From a virus: a DNA stretch of 64,000 bases. The first letter of the stretch is position 1. Each line of letters opens with the position of its first letter. Of the stretch, positions 7,333 through 15,013 are shown piece after piece. The DNA lies in the IMG/VR virus record IMGVR_UViG_3300020390_000003, positions 1-64,000 of that record. The stretch is one strand, 5' to 3'. A model generated the notes under the pieces. The model saw nothing but the letters and a program-made list of their open reading frames with translations. It was not told the DNA's origin and did not search any database. The position numbers were made by a program, and so were the translations under genes.

Positions 7333-7941
7333 TTGTATTTTTCAATCCAAATGCGTATAAATCATAAACTTTGCCTATACCTCACTGTTTACAAGGGTTT
7401 ACAGCGCATTCCTAAATGTTAAAACTTCAATACAAGCCCAAATTTTAACACTTTTAGTATAAACTAGATGTAAATTGAATGTAACTGTATTTCGGGGTTG
7501 AAACCCTTCACGCGATCACGTGAGCGTACATAAAAAAAGGGTTAAGGATATTCAGCAGATTAAAACTAGATCAAAGCAGATTAAAACCGTGATTTATGCA
7601 AATTCGGGAGAATGTCGGGAAAATGTAGTAGTAAAACTTCAACTTTCCTTTATTAGTAAGGCTTCAGCGTATTTTAACCGTTACCGTGATACGATTCAGC
7701 AATTAGTTAGGACCAACGATTCAACATAGTATCACACCAAAAAGTCAAAAATTAGAGCGATCAACCGCCGGAACCGCACCCCGTGGGTAAATTAAAACCG
7801 TTTTCGTTTCGGGCCAGGCTCGCGTAAATATTGTATTCCATCCCAACAACGCTATTATGTACAATGTATTTTTTATAGGATAGGTTGTTTATTTTGGGAG
7901 TTGTTTGGTATAAGTATGGTATAAAAAGCGCGTGAAATTGC
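7333..7941. other. Intergenic regulatory region
   Basis: About 600 bp between divergent early transcripts with no gene I can support. It holds another TTTTAGTATAAA motif (7453-7464), a GGGTTGAAACCC palindrome (7494-7505), two CGGGA motifs (7603-7622) and a TGGTATAAGTATGGTATAA stretch near 7906-7924. A 69-codon GTG-initiated frame at 7520-7729 is not convincing. Confidence 0.4.
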
Positions 7942-7949
7942 TATTTTTG
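7942..7949 (+). promoter_or_regulatory. Candidate promoter for the winged-helix gene
   Basis: TATTTTTG matches TAnnTTTG and lies about 200 bases upstream of the gene at 8157, with the 21-bp repeats in between. No good -33 element is seen. Confidence 0.35.
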
Positions 7950-7999
7950 CTCTATGTAATATAATAAGGAAATGCTCGTCAGCCCAGTAAAAAGTTTGT

Positions 8000-8097
8000 A
8001 AAGTGCTGTTTTATAAAAGATTAACGAAGTGTAAAAGTGTTACTTTTTGTTACAGTCTGGGTATGTAAAAAGGGGTAAAGTGTTACTTTTTGTTACA
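8000..8097 (+). repeat. Iteron-like direct repeats
   Basis: A perfect 21-bp direct repeat beginning AAAGTGTTACTTTTTG occurs at 8034-8054 and 8077-8097 (43-bp spacing), with a partial copy AAAGTGctGTT at 8000-8010. The repeats end 60 bp before a small winged-helix gene, an arrangement seen for plasmid initiator genes with their own binding sites, or for an autoregulated operator. Confidence 0.65.
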
Positions 8098-8156
8098 CCT
8101 TTTAAACGGGATTGCTTACGAATAATATTCTGAATATGAAAGAAAAAAGTCGGGAA

Positions 8157-8582
8157 ATGATTGCTGAATATTTTTTGGGTAAGAAGCACAAGTTTTATGA
8201 GAGTGAGAAGTTGATACGGTGGAAGTATTCTAGCAGCAGTGGGAAGTTTGGGATCAGTAATTTGTTGTTAGAGACTTTGGTAGAGAAGTGCAGTGCGAGT
8301 GAGGTGAAGTTGATGTTAGCGATCTTGAGCAGGGTGCCACAGAGTCGTAATGTGTTTAAGAGTGGTTGTGTTAGGTTGGTGAGTGGTGATTATGCAGAGG
8401 TATGTAGTAGGCGTGTGTTTGGGGAGGCGGTGAAGAAGTTTGTGGGTTTTGGATATTTTATAGAGACGCCTGATGCGTATTGGTACATATTAAATCCCAG
8501 GTATATCAATAAGTTGTGGAGTGTCAAGGAGTTTAAGGAGGTAAAGAAAAAAGGCGATGATAAAAATAAATCTGCCGAATGA
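8157..8582 (+). CDS. Winged-helix, RepL-like small replication/regulatory protein
   Basis: 141 residues from the ATG in the CGGGAAATG context at 8151-8159; an upstream in-frame ATG at 8142 and a TTG at 8112 are possible. The C-terminal half (SASEVKLMLAILSRV, DYAEVCSRRVFGEAVKKF, then GYFIETPDAYWYILNPRYINKLW) has the helix-helix-wing layout ending in an YWxxNPxY motif, as in RepL-type plasmid replication proteins. Codon use (TTG, AAG, GTG-rich) differs from neighbours, hinting at separate origin. With the iteron-like repeats upstream it may be an initiator or a DNA-binding regulator. The family call is weak. Confidence 0.5.
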   Translation: MIAEYFLGKKHKFYESEKLIRWKYSSSSGKFGISNLLLETLVEKCSASEVKLMLAILSRVPQSRNVFKSGCVRLVSGDYAEVCSRRVFGEAVKKFVGFGYFIETPDAYWYILNPRYINKLWSVKEFKEVKKKGDDKNKSAE

Positions 8583-8606
8583 GTTTTTTTGTTGCGTAGT
8601 TTATAC

Positions 8607-8614
8607 TAAGTTTG
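8607..8614 (+). promoter_or_regulatory. Promoter of the 9-14 kb block
   Basis: TAAGTTTG matches TAnnTTTG, with TTTG at 8588-8591 upstream. The implied leader to the gene at 9043 is over 400 bases and contains a 14-codon frame and a tRNA-like gene. Confidence 0.45.
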
Positions 8615-8653
8615 TATTCAACTTATATTAATTAATACTAAAAACTCAGAATT

Positions 8654-8698
8654 ATGACAGGTGTTATCATTAAGATTATCGAGACAATTTTCGGGTAA
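8654..8698 (+). CDS. Possible 14-residue leader peptide
   Basis: MTGVIIKIIETIFG, hydrophobic and amphipathic, about 40 bases after the promoter. Too short to prove from sequence; it could be a leader peptide or chance. Confidence 0.25.
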   Translation: MTGVIIKIIETIFG

Positions 8699-8832
8699 TC
8701 GCAGAAAAGTTAAAGACGTAGTTAAAAACACTGTTCCCCGTTAATGGTAAGTATGGTCGGGGCGGACGCAACAGAGCCAAACAAAAACCTTAAACATACT
8801 AGCTGAGATTAGTGACTCAGGTCTTTTAAAAC

Positions 8833-8905
8833 ACTTCGGTAGCTCAGTTGGTAGAGCAGCGGTCTCCAAAACCGTAGGTCGTAGGTTCGAGTCCTTCCCG
8901 TTGTG
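8833..8905 (+). tRNA. tRNA-Trp (CCA), atypical acceptor stem
   Basis: Canonical TAGCTCAGTTGGTAGAGC D-arm; anticodon arm GCGGT-CTCCAAA-ACCGT with anticodon CCA; and T-loop TTCGAGT. The T-stem (GTAGG/CCTTC) has one mismatch and the acceptor stem (ACTTCGG / CCGTTGT) has two adjacent T-T mismatches. No CCA tail is encoded. Phages often carry tRNAs; this one may be functional, a decoy or decaying. Downstream (8906-9042) is untranslated sequence with a CCGGG / CCCGG stem. Confidence 0.75.
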
Positions 8906-9042
8906 CATACTTAGAGAGAGCGAAAGCGGATCATTGGCATAGATGCGATGAAGTAAGTAGCGCAGAGAAAAGATACCGGGAATTATGCGCCCGGCATCAC
9001 ATTAAACAATCGGGAAACATAACAACTTTTATTACTTAACAA

Positions 9043-10515
9043 ATGGAAAAACAAACTTTCATTACTACCCTAGGGGCTTTGGACGCCCAATTCAGATTTG
9101 ACGAAACATATTGTGAAAAGGTTTCTGAAGCATTAGGCTATGAAGATGGCAAGATGTATAACAACGGTGTGCTGGTTGAAACCCTTATCAATCTTTTAGC
9201 AAGCGGCGTGGACCACGAGGTTGATCACGAAGATGCAGATGCGCTTATTCGCGAGTATATGTATGAGTGTGATTTTGGCAAGGCTCCCAATGCGCGTATT
9301 AGAAATGCTGAAGATTTGTGGAACATATTCCACGTTGGCGACAAAGTAGCAGAGCAGAAACTAAAATCATCAATAGAAACCATTGGTGATTGGGAAGTGG
9401 CGCGAGTAGGTAAGCCATACTTGGAGCAAGCTAAACTTAGATGCCCGGATTTTAATGCTAATGAGCAAGTGCTTTTGGCCATTATTATCGAGTACCAAGA
9501 CTGGTACAAAAGCTGCAAAGATGCTGATATACCTGGTGATTTTTTAGATTTCATTCCAGAATTGAGTAAGAAATATTTCTTAAGTAAAACTCACAGTGAA
9601 GAAAACCCTTCTCCCTATCCTGCTATTTATGCGGAGTTATCAAATGTGATTGAAAAGCATAAGCATTTGATCGAGAACAAAGCGCCTATGGAGGACGTTG
9701 AGCATTTAGAGGAATTGATATCCCATTATTTTGATGCGGCAAAATCGACTGCTTACGCAGATTATGACAAGATGTGGGAGTTTATTAAGCGTGGTATTAA
9801 TGCTGATGTAGAAGCTATGCCGAAAAAATCTGCAGATGAGATTGCGCAGATGCTAAAGCCAAAATCAAAAACACCGATAGCAGATAGCTTAGATGATAAG
9901 AACCATCTTAAACAGGCTATTGAGGAATTTGAAAAGAAAAATCCACATTTTTTTATAGCTGAAAAATCAGTGAGAGAAAAGCTGTTTGATGCTTTTGAAG
10001 GTGAGACTGTAAGAGTTGTTTGCGATAGAGCTTTCCTAGATAAGATAAATACGTCAGGATTAGGAAAGTTAAAATCTATTGAAAAGTTTGAAACCAAAAC
10101 TAAAATCCACTTCGCCTTATTCAACAAGACGTATCAAGAAGGTGCTTTAGAAGAATTTCCAAGCGTTAAAAAACCTCAATCTGAGTTTAATGGATTTGCT
10201 AAGAAGTTTGAAGGTGATAAGGAAGTGAAATCAGTCGAAGAATATCCTTTAATTGACCTTTCAAACTATCCATTCTTAAAATGCAAAGATCAATCGTATA
10301 AACACGGGGATTACGCGACTATTTTCAAAGATGAAATCGACGGGAAAAAAGTTTTGATTGAGTTCAACCTACACGGTTTTATAGCTTCAGATATTAGCAA
10401 TGCAGTAAGTTTTATGAAAAATGATGTTATGCCTACTGCTTCCAGAGCAGCGCTTAATCACTTTTTACGAAGATCAATAGTACGAATCAAAATCACACCC
10501 AATGAGCAATCCTAA
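9043..10515 (+). CDS. Large hypothetical phage protein, 490 aa
   Basis: No domain recognised. Acidic, mainly helical, with a basic patch (MPKKSADEIAQMLKPKSK, about 260-277) and an alpha-beta C-terminus (SYKHGDYATIFKDEIDGKKVLIEFN). It leads a rightward block of accessory genes and overlaps the KTSC gene by 14 bp. Expression is expected from the promoter at 8607-8614. Confidence 0.75.
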   Translation: MEKQTFITTLGALDAQFRFDETYCEKVSEALGYEDGKMYNNGVLVETLINLLASGVDHEVDHEDADALIREYMYECDFGKAPNARIRNAEDLWNIFHVGDKVAEQKLKSSIETIGDWEVARVGKPYLEQAKLRCPDFNANEQVLLAIIIEYQDWYKSCKDADIPGDFLDFIPELSKKYFLSKTHSEENPSPYPAIYAELSNVIEKHKHLIENKAPMEDVEHLEELISHYFDAAKSTAYADYDKMWEFIKRGINADVEAMPKKSADEIAQMLKPKSKTPIADSLDDKNHLKQAIEEFEKKNPHFFIAEKSVREKLFDAFEGETVRVVCDRAFLDKINTSGLGKLKSIEKFETKTKIHFALFNKTYQEGALEEFPSVKKPQSEFNGFAKKFEGDKEVKSVEEYPLIDLSNYPFLKCKDQSYKHGDYATIFKDEIDGKKVLIEFNLHGFIASDISNAVSFMKNDVMPTASRAALNHFLRRSIVRIKITPNEQS

Positions 10516-10771
10516 CACCCCATTATTAAAATTCATTCCGGTAAAGAGTTCGCAGCTTAAAGAAGTGGCTTATGATACTGCGAGTGAAACTTTGTATGTA
10601 CGCTTTCATAACACGGGCAAAGTGTATAGTTATTCGCCGGTATCGCAAGAGAAATTTGACGGATTACTGGCTGCAGATAGCGTAGGTAAATATTATCACG
10701 CGCACATACGCAAGGCCGTTACCGGAAAACAAGAGAACCCGGAAAAATTCAAGACTAATATCAAATACTAG
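10502..10771 (+). CDS. KTSC domain protein
   Basis: 89 residues. VKSSQLKEVAYDTASETLYV, then RFHNTGKVYSYSPVSQEKFDGLLAADSVGKYYHAHIR is a full KTSC domain (K/S start, VYxYxxVxxxxF centre, G-YF end). The family is small, often phage-borne or next to RNA-related genes, and its biochemical role is not settled. It overlaps the previous gene. Confidence 0.85.
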   Translation: MSNPNTPLLKFIPVKSSQLKEVAYDTASETLYVRFHNTGKVYSYSPVSQEKFDGLLAADSVGKYYHAHIRKAVTGKQENPEKFKTNIKY

Positions 10772-10775
10772 GATT

Positions 10776-11411
10776 ATGAACACAGAAACAGTAGGTACAG
10801 GAAAAGCAAGTTTTCAAGAATATAGAAGGTCAGCCATAGCTGAAATGAGGCCGGTTACGAAAGAGGATAGAGAAAACTTTAATGGGAACGGTGAGCTTAA
10901 ATTCATATCTGATTTAGGATGGTACACAGTATCTATTTCGGAACAGGATTTGAAAAACGGCTCTCCTAAAATTGGCGATATGATTGCCCGAAACCCTAAA
11001 AACTACCTTGACCAATGGTTAGTATCTGAGCAATATTTCAAAGATAACTTTATTGGTAAAGAAGGTCCTTCTGAAAACCTTTCATTCGGTGCGGCCATCG
11101 AAGCATTAAAGCAAGGTAAGCGCGTACAACGCTCCGGATGGAATGGTAAAGGGCTATTCATTTTTATGCAGGTGCCTAGCGAAGTGCCAATGGAAGTTGT
11201 TCCAAAAATGAGCAGTTTGCCTCAGTCAGTAAAAGACGAATTTGAACGCCGATTTACTTCCGGAGAAAAAAGAGAAGGCGTAGATCCTATCGAAAACAAT
11301 ACCATCAAGTACAAAAATCAGCTTGCGATGGTATATCCTGATAACAAAATTTATGGTTGGGTAGCAAGTCCAAGTGATGTGCTAGAAGAAGATTGGGTAA
11401 TCCTTGATTAA
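10776..11411 (+). CDS. tad2: Thoeris anti-defence Tad2 domain protein (DUF2829) with N-terminal extension
   Basis: 211 residues. Residues 97-211 match Tad2: LSFGAAIEALKQGKRVQRSGWNGKG, IFMQVP, and the C-terminal IYGWVASPSDVLEEDWVILD. Tad2 proteins bind and sequester the gcADPR signal made by Thoeris ThsB, so ThsA is not activated; some homologues also bind CBASS nucleotides. The N-terminal 95 residues (RPVTKEDRENFNGNG, GDMIARNPKNYLDQWLVSEQYFKDNF) are a separate small domain found in phage proteins, so this is a two-domain protein longer than ordinary Tad2 (about 90-120 residues). The ligand is inferred, not shown. Confidence 0.85.
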   Translation: MNTETVGTGKASFQEYRRSAIAEMRPVTKEDRENFNGNGELKFISDLGWYTVSISEQDLKNGSPKIGDMIARNPKNYLDQWLVSEQYFKDNFIGKEGPSENLSFGAAIEALKQGKRVQRSGWNGKGLFIFMQVPSEVPMEVVPKMSSLPQSVKDEFERRFTSGEKREGVDPIENNTIKYKNQLAMVYPDNKIYGWVASPSDVLEEDWVILD

Positions 11412-12124
11412 TGCAATGCCTGTATTGTGATACAGCCATTACTTCAGAGGATGAAGCGGTGCGCTTAGGAGAAAGCAATTTGCGCTTATGCGTACCGTGT
11501 AACAACAGATTTCAAATTATGAAAAAAGCAAAAGACACCATTACAGGAAATTTACCGGCCAAAGATCGCCTTGACAATTATGTGAAGCACGAGAATGGCG
11601 CCGTATTCCTATTAACCGAAAATACACGCGAGAAAGGCAAGGTCTTTTTAGTAAGCAGCAAGTACAAATTTCATAGCGTAAGCCTTCAAAGCATCAAGCA
11701 AGGACTTGTTGACGGCAAATGGCGCTATGTGAATGAGCACGAGGTTCGCAAGTTTGATGATGAGTATATTGAAAACGTAAATGCTATTGTACAAAAGGTA
11801 CTCAAACACGTGATCGCAGCCGAATTATTAATGTCGGTTGATGCAGATTTAGACGCGCAGGAAATAGGTGATCGTTATTTTAGAAGCTTGCTTGCGAAAT
11901 CTAATAAGCACGCTGAGCGTATCGCTAACAAGCACGTAGATAATATCTATGAAGCAGACCCCGAAATGTTTAATCACATTATGCGCACGCTAGAACAGCA
12001 GGTGACGTTGATCGCCGGCCTTCAGCTAGAGGATATTCCTTATTTCGCGCAGTACACCAAGAAGTTTTTTGAAGATCCTAAAGCGTTTAGGACTGATGAT
12101 GTAGAATTTAATACCGAAGTGTGA
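11411..12124 (+). CDS. Zinc-ribbon hypothetical protein
   Basis: 237 residues. The N-terminus MQCLYCDTAITSEDEAVRLG followed by CVPCNNRF has two CxxC pairs (C3/C6 and C27/C30), a probable zinc ribbon. The rest is helical and unfamiliar. Its ATG overlaps the tad2 stop and its TGA overlaps the next ATG, so the genes are probably translationally coupled. Confidence 0.7.
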   Translation: MQCLYCDTAITSEDEAVRLGESNLRLCVPCNNRFQIMKKAKDTITGNLPAKDRLDNYVKHENGAVFLLTENTREKGKVFLVSSKYKFHSVSLQSIKQGLVDGKWRYVNEHEVRKFDDEYIENVNAIVQKVLKHVIAAELLMSVDADLDAQEIGDRYFRSLLAKSNKHAERIANKHVDNIYEADPEMFNHIMRTLEQQVTLIAGLQLEDIPYFAQYTKKFFEDPKAFRTDDVEFNTEV

Positions 12125-12579
12125 TGAACATACTTTCCCTTGATTTAGCAACGACAACCGGATGGTCCTATAATCAACCTTCAATTAACGGAGGTGTTTG
12201 GGATTTAAGTCAGAAAAAAGGCAGCAGCGCCGGAATGAAACTCATCAAACTCAGATCATTTCTACAAGACTTTTTGAACACCGTTGGTCAGATAGATTTG
12301 ATTGTTTATGAAAAGCCGGCAGGTAGATTTATTAATGGCGTTATAAGCGTAGCCGAATTGGTTGCTGTGGTTAAAACGTTCTGTGAGGATAATAAAATCG
12401 ATTACACTTCTTACCGTCCTACCGAGGTTAAAAAGTGGGCTACCGGAAAAGGAAACGCCAATAAAGATAAAATGCTTGCTGAGGCGAAAAACCGATGGCC
12501 AAGTATTCATATCATCGACGATAACCAAGCAGATTCAATGCTTATGCTAGCAATGACTCAAGAAGAATATTCATTATGA
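12124..12579 (+). CDS. RuvC-like Holliday junction resolvase (phage type)
   Basis: 151 residues from the ATG overlapping the upstream stop (TGATG). RNase H-fold nuclease with the RuvC pattern: D7 in ILSLDLATTTGW, E63 in LIVYEKPAG, a lysine-rich loop (ATGKGNANKDKM) and acidic pair in IIDDNQADSMLM (D132/D133, D137). It would cut four-way or branched DNA during phage recombination or before packaging. Length and motifs fit phage RuvC-like proteins. Confidence 0.88.
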   Translation: MNILSLDLATTTGWSYNQPSINGGVWDLSQKKGSSAGMKLIKLRSFLQDFLNTVGQIDLIVYEKPAGRFINGVISVAELVAVVKTFCEDNKIDYTSYRPTEVKKWATGKGNANKDKMLAEAKNRWPSIHIIDDNQADSMLMLAMTQEEYSL

Positions 12580-12773
12580 AAATAGAAACGGAATATGATT
12601 TTGGTGATGAAGTTTATTTAACAACTGACCCTGATCAAGACAAGCATATAATTACCGGATTCACGGTGCGTAAAGGTCAAATTCTGTACGGATGCACATT
12701 TTGCAATAGAGAAAATTGGCATTATGATTTTGAATTGATCAGAGAACGAGATATGGTATTAAAAACTTCTTAG
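12576..12773 (+). CDS. Small beta-rich hypothetical protein
   Basis: 65 residues with FGDEVYLTTDPDQDKHIITG and VRKGQILYGC, a small SH3/KOW-like barrel pattern that is common in phages next to nucleic-acid genes. ATGA overlap with the resolvase gene. Function unknown. Confidence 0.65.
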   Translation: MKIETEYDFGDEVYLTTDPDQDKHIITGFTVRKGQILYGCTFCNRENWHYDFELIRERDMVLKTS

Positions 12774-13109
12774 ATGATAGCACAAATTGCAATTATGATT
12801 TTAGGTTCTGCGGCTATATGGTTTGTAGGTCGCAAAGAACAATGGAAACGGTGGGGATATATCTTAGGATTAATCGGGCAACCCTTTTGGTTTTACACCG
12901 CTTACACAAATGAGCAATGGGGAATTTTAATAATGTGCTTATTCTACACCTATTCTTGGGTTCAAGGCATTTACAATTACTGGATTAAAAAACCTGTATC
13001 GCGCATTTCAAATGAATTTGACAATCAAATTCATTGTACTTGTGAGGATATTGTAAATGGCAAGTCAACTTCTGGCTATTGTGCTAAACATCACACTACT
13101 TGGATATGA
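12774..13109 (+). CDS. Small membrane protein with cysteine-rich tail
   Basis: 111 residues. Three probable spans (about 3-19, 26-42, 47-66) including LIGQPFWFYTAYTNEQWG, reminiscent of the first part of PnuC-type membrane proteins. The soluble tail (HCTCEDIVNGKSTSGYCAKHH) has three Cys and three His that may bind metal. Role unknown. Confidence 0.65.
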   Translation: MIAQIAIMILGSAAIWFVGRKEQWKRWGYILGLIGQPFWFYTAYTNEQWGILIMCLFYTYSWVQGIYNYWIKKPVSRISNEFDNQIHCTCEDIVNGKSTSGYCAKHHTTWI

Positions 13110-13333
13110 TCTACCACTACCACCCCATTTTAGGATTGCAGTATTATTGTGAAGATTTCATTGTGATTGATTTGAATGCAATACCTCAAAACCCTCCGAT
13201 GAGTATTGAAGAAGCTTTGTATTTAGTAAAAGCACAAGGCATTCAAATTGTTAATTCAAGTTTGAAACCGGCAATTGATTTTTTTGTTTCAATCAAAACC
13301 AACGCAATATCAACTTTTAATAATCTATTTTGA
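13106..13333 (+). CDS. Hypothetical protein
   Basis: 75 residues from the ATG that overlaps the upstream stop (ATGA). No domain recognised. Overlaps the next start as TGATG. Confidence 0.6.
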   Translation: MIYHYHPILGLQYYCEDFIVIDLNAIPQNPPMSIEEALYLVKAQGIQIVNSSLKPAIDFFVSIKTNAISTFNNLF

Positions 13334-13974
13334 TGGTAGTTTATCAAATAACAAACAAAATAAACTTAAAAATATATATAGGGTGTGCTGTGAATTATCA
13401 AGAAAGAATAAGGCAGCACAAAACTTGCAAATTTAAAGGCGCTTTACTTCTTCACAAGGCTTTTTTAAAATATGGAATAGAAAATTTTGAATTTAAAATC
13501 ATTAAAAAATTTAGTTCTAAAGACGAAATGTTAGAAGGAGAAATTGAAGCTATAAAAAATAAAAATTCAATTTCTCCTAATGGCTACAATTTACATTATG
13601 GAGGAAAAGGAGGTAAAATAAAACTAACACCTGAACAACAACAAGCTAGAAGTATTCATTATAAAAATTTGTCTAAAGGAAATATAGGAAACACCTATGG
13701 ATTAGGTTATAAATGGACTAAAGAGCAACGAGATAACCTGAGCAAAGCCACTAAAGGAAAGACGATATCTGAATCTACTAAAAAGAAAATGTCAAAAGCT
13801 ATGCTGGGAAACACTAGATCTAAAGGTGTTGTTAGAAGTGAAGAATATAAATCCAAGATGTCTGAGTCTTTAAAGGGTAGAATTTTCACAGAAGAACATA
13901 AAAAAGCAATATCTGAGTCTGCAAAGAAAAGAGTCACTAAGTCAAAAAGAAATGAAAAAGGACAATTTATTTAA
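13333..13974 (+). CDS. GIY-YIG homing endonuclease with NUMOD3 repeats
   Basis: 213 residues. N-terminal GIY-YIG nuclease: VVYQITNKINLKIYIGCAVN, with the conserved arginine in the stretch after it and E73-type catalytic glutamate in EGEIEAIKNKN. The C-terminal half contains three NUMOD3-type DNA-binding motifs (SKATKGKTISESTKKKMSKA, and two similar). A free-standing mobile endonuclease of the SegA kind that spreads itself into cut relatives. Lower GC than its neighbours fits recent insertion. Start chosen at ATG 13333 (TGATG overlap). Confidence 0.9.
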   Translation: MVVYQITNKINLKIYIGCAVNYQERIRQHKTCKFKGALLLHKAFLKYGIENFEFKIIKKFSSKDEMLEGEIEAIKNKNSISPNGYNLHYGGKGGKIKLTPEQQQARSIHYKNLSKGNIGNTYGLGYKWTKEQRDNLSKATKGKTISESTKKKMSKAMLGNTRSKGVVRSEEYKSKMSESLKGRIFTEEHKKAISESAKKRVTKSKRNEKGQFI

Positions 13975-14007
13975 CAAACAACTTCACGAATTTTTAAAAT
14001 CATTGTA

Positions 14008-14310
14008 ATGAACCTCTTAGGTAAAAAAATATTAGCAGAAGTACTTCCGTCTGAGTCTAAGACTGAAAACGGCGTGATCATTCCTGACAAGCTCAATTTA
14101 GAAAAACATCGTGCCGAAATTGTACAAGTTGGTCCTGATGTAAAATATTACCGTGTAGGCCAGGTGATACAATTCAATCAACATTCAGCGCATTATTATC
14201 CTGTGCGCGGTACTGAGTGTGTTTTTCTTAGAGAAGATCAAGATGTTATCGCTCTTGTTTCAGAGAGTCTAGCAGCGTATCGTTCCACAAGTGATGCCGG
14301 TACTTCTTAG
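14008..14310 (+). CDS. GroES-like co-chaperonin
   Basis: 100 residues. LLGKKILAEVLPSESKTENG, then VIIPDK (mobile loop with hydrophobic VII tripeptide), IVQVGPDVKYYRVGQVIQFN and a final VIAL strand match the GroES fold. Phage co-chaperonins such as T4 Gp31 replace host GroES to fold the capsid protein in GroEL. The last 65 bp overlap the convergent gene at 14246. A second GroES-like gene lies at 20416. Confidence 0.85.
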   Translation: MNLLGKKILAEVLPSESKTENGVIIPDKLNLEKHRAEIVQVGPDVKYYRVGQVIQFNQHSAHYYPVRGTECVFLREDQDVIALVSESLAAYRSTSDAGTS

Positions 14311-14911
14311 GCTGCGTTTTAGTTTGGCGCATCATTTTAGTCAATAGCTTGTTGCGCTCATTATCGGCTTTTGTAGCTTCGGGATCATTAAACGGATTGG
14401 TATAACTATTCGGGTTTACCGTTTTCTCACCGCCTAGATACTGGTAATATTCCTTAACGATTTTCTGAGCACGGTCAGTAAGTTGGTAAATATTGCTAGA
14501 AGCATTATTGCGATGATGCACCGCCACTTCGATATAATCAAGATCCATTAACGTATTGAGATAATACCCCATAGACCGTATGGGCAGCGCTTTAAAATCT
14601 TTGATTGTAAAATACTGTATTGGGAACAAGTATAACAAGACGTCTAATTCGACGTCTTTTTTTATGCGGTACTTCCGCAAGATGTAAGGCCGTACCACAA
14701 TATTAAACTGCAGCAAGTCTCGGCCGGCGGTAAAAATCAAATTCTGCGCTTTGTCTCGGCGCGAGTATTTCGCTTTAGCATACGCCGCATTTGTAGATGG
14801 CGTTACATTAACCCCGTGCTGCTGCGCCACTTTTTTAGTTTTATCACTCAATACTTCTTTAGCGGCACCTGTGATAGTGACCTTCTTAACTTTTGGACCA
14901 CGTTTTCCCAT
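14246..14911 (-). CDS. Winged-helix-like hypothetical regulator
   Basis: 221 residues. Basic N-terminus (MGKRGPKVKKVTITGAAKEV) as in small terminase or AT-hook-like proteins, then a segment IQYFTIKDFKALPIRSMGYYLNTLMDLDYIEV and a wing (SSNIYQLTDRAQKIVKEYY) that reads as a MarR-like winged helix. It faces leftward next to the late region with its own TATATTTG promoter, so it could regulate late genes. No named family. Confidence 0.65.
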   Translation of the reverse strand: MGKRGPKVKKVTITGAAKEVLSDKTKKVAQQHGVNVTPSTNAAYAKAKYSRRDKAQNLIFTAGRDLLQFNIVVRPYILRKYRIKKDVELDVLLYLFPIQYFTIKDFKALPIRSMGYYLNTLMDLDYIEVAVHHRNNASSNIYQLTDRAQKIVKEYYQYLGGEKTVNPNSYTNPFNDPEATKADNERNKLLTKMMRQTKTQPKKYRHHLWNDTLLDSLKQER

Positions 14912-14937
14912 TACATAAAATTTATACCAAATATAAG

Positions 14938-14976
14938 TTTAAGCAGCTAATCATATAAATTTAATTTATATTTTTG
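14938..14976. promoter_or_regulatory. Bidirectional promoter island
   Basis: Minus-strand TATATTTG (14945-14938) lies 27 bases before the ATG at 14911; plus-strand TATTTTTG (14969-14976) lies 38 bases before the tailspike ATG at 15014. Both fit TAnnTTTG. Confidence 0.55.
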
Positions 14977-15013
14977 TTGTATTAAATAGAATTTAACTAT
15001 TAATTACCGCGTT

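Noticed and set aside
7520-7729. 69-codon GTG-initiated reading frame in the regulatory region
   Set aside because: No promoter or start context, unusual composition, and overlap with repeat motifs; not supported as a gene.
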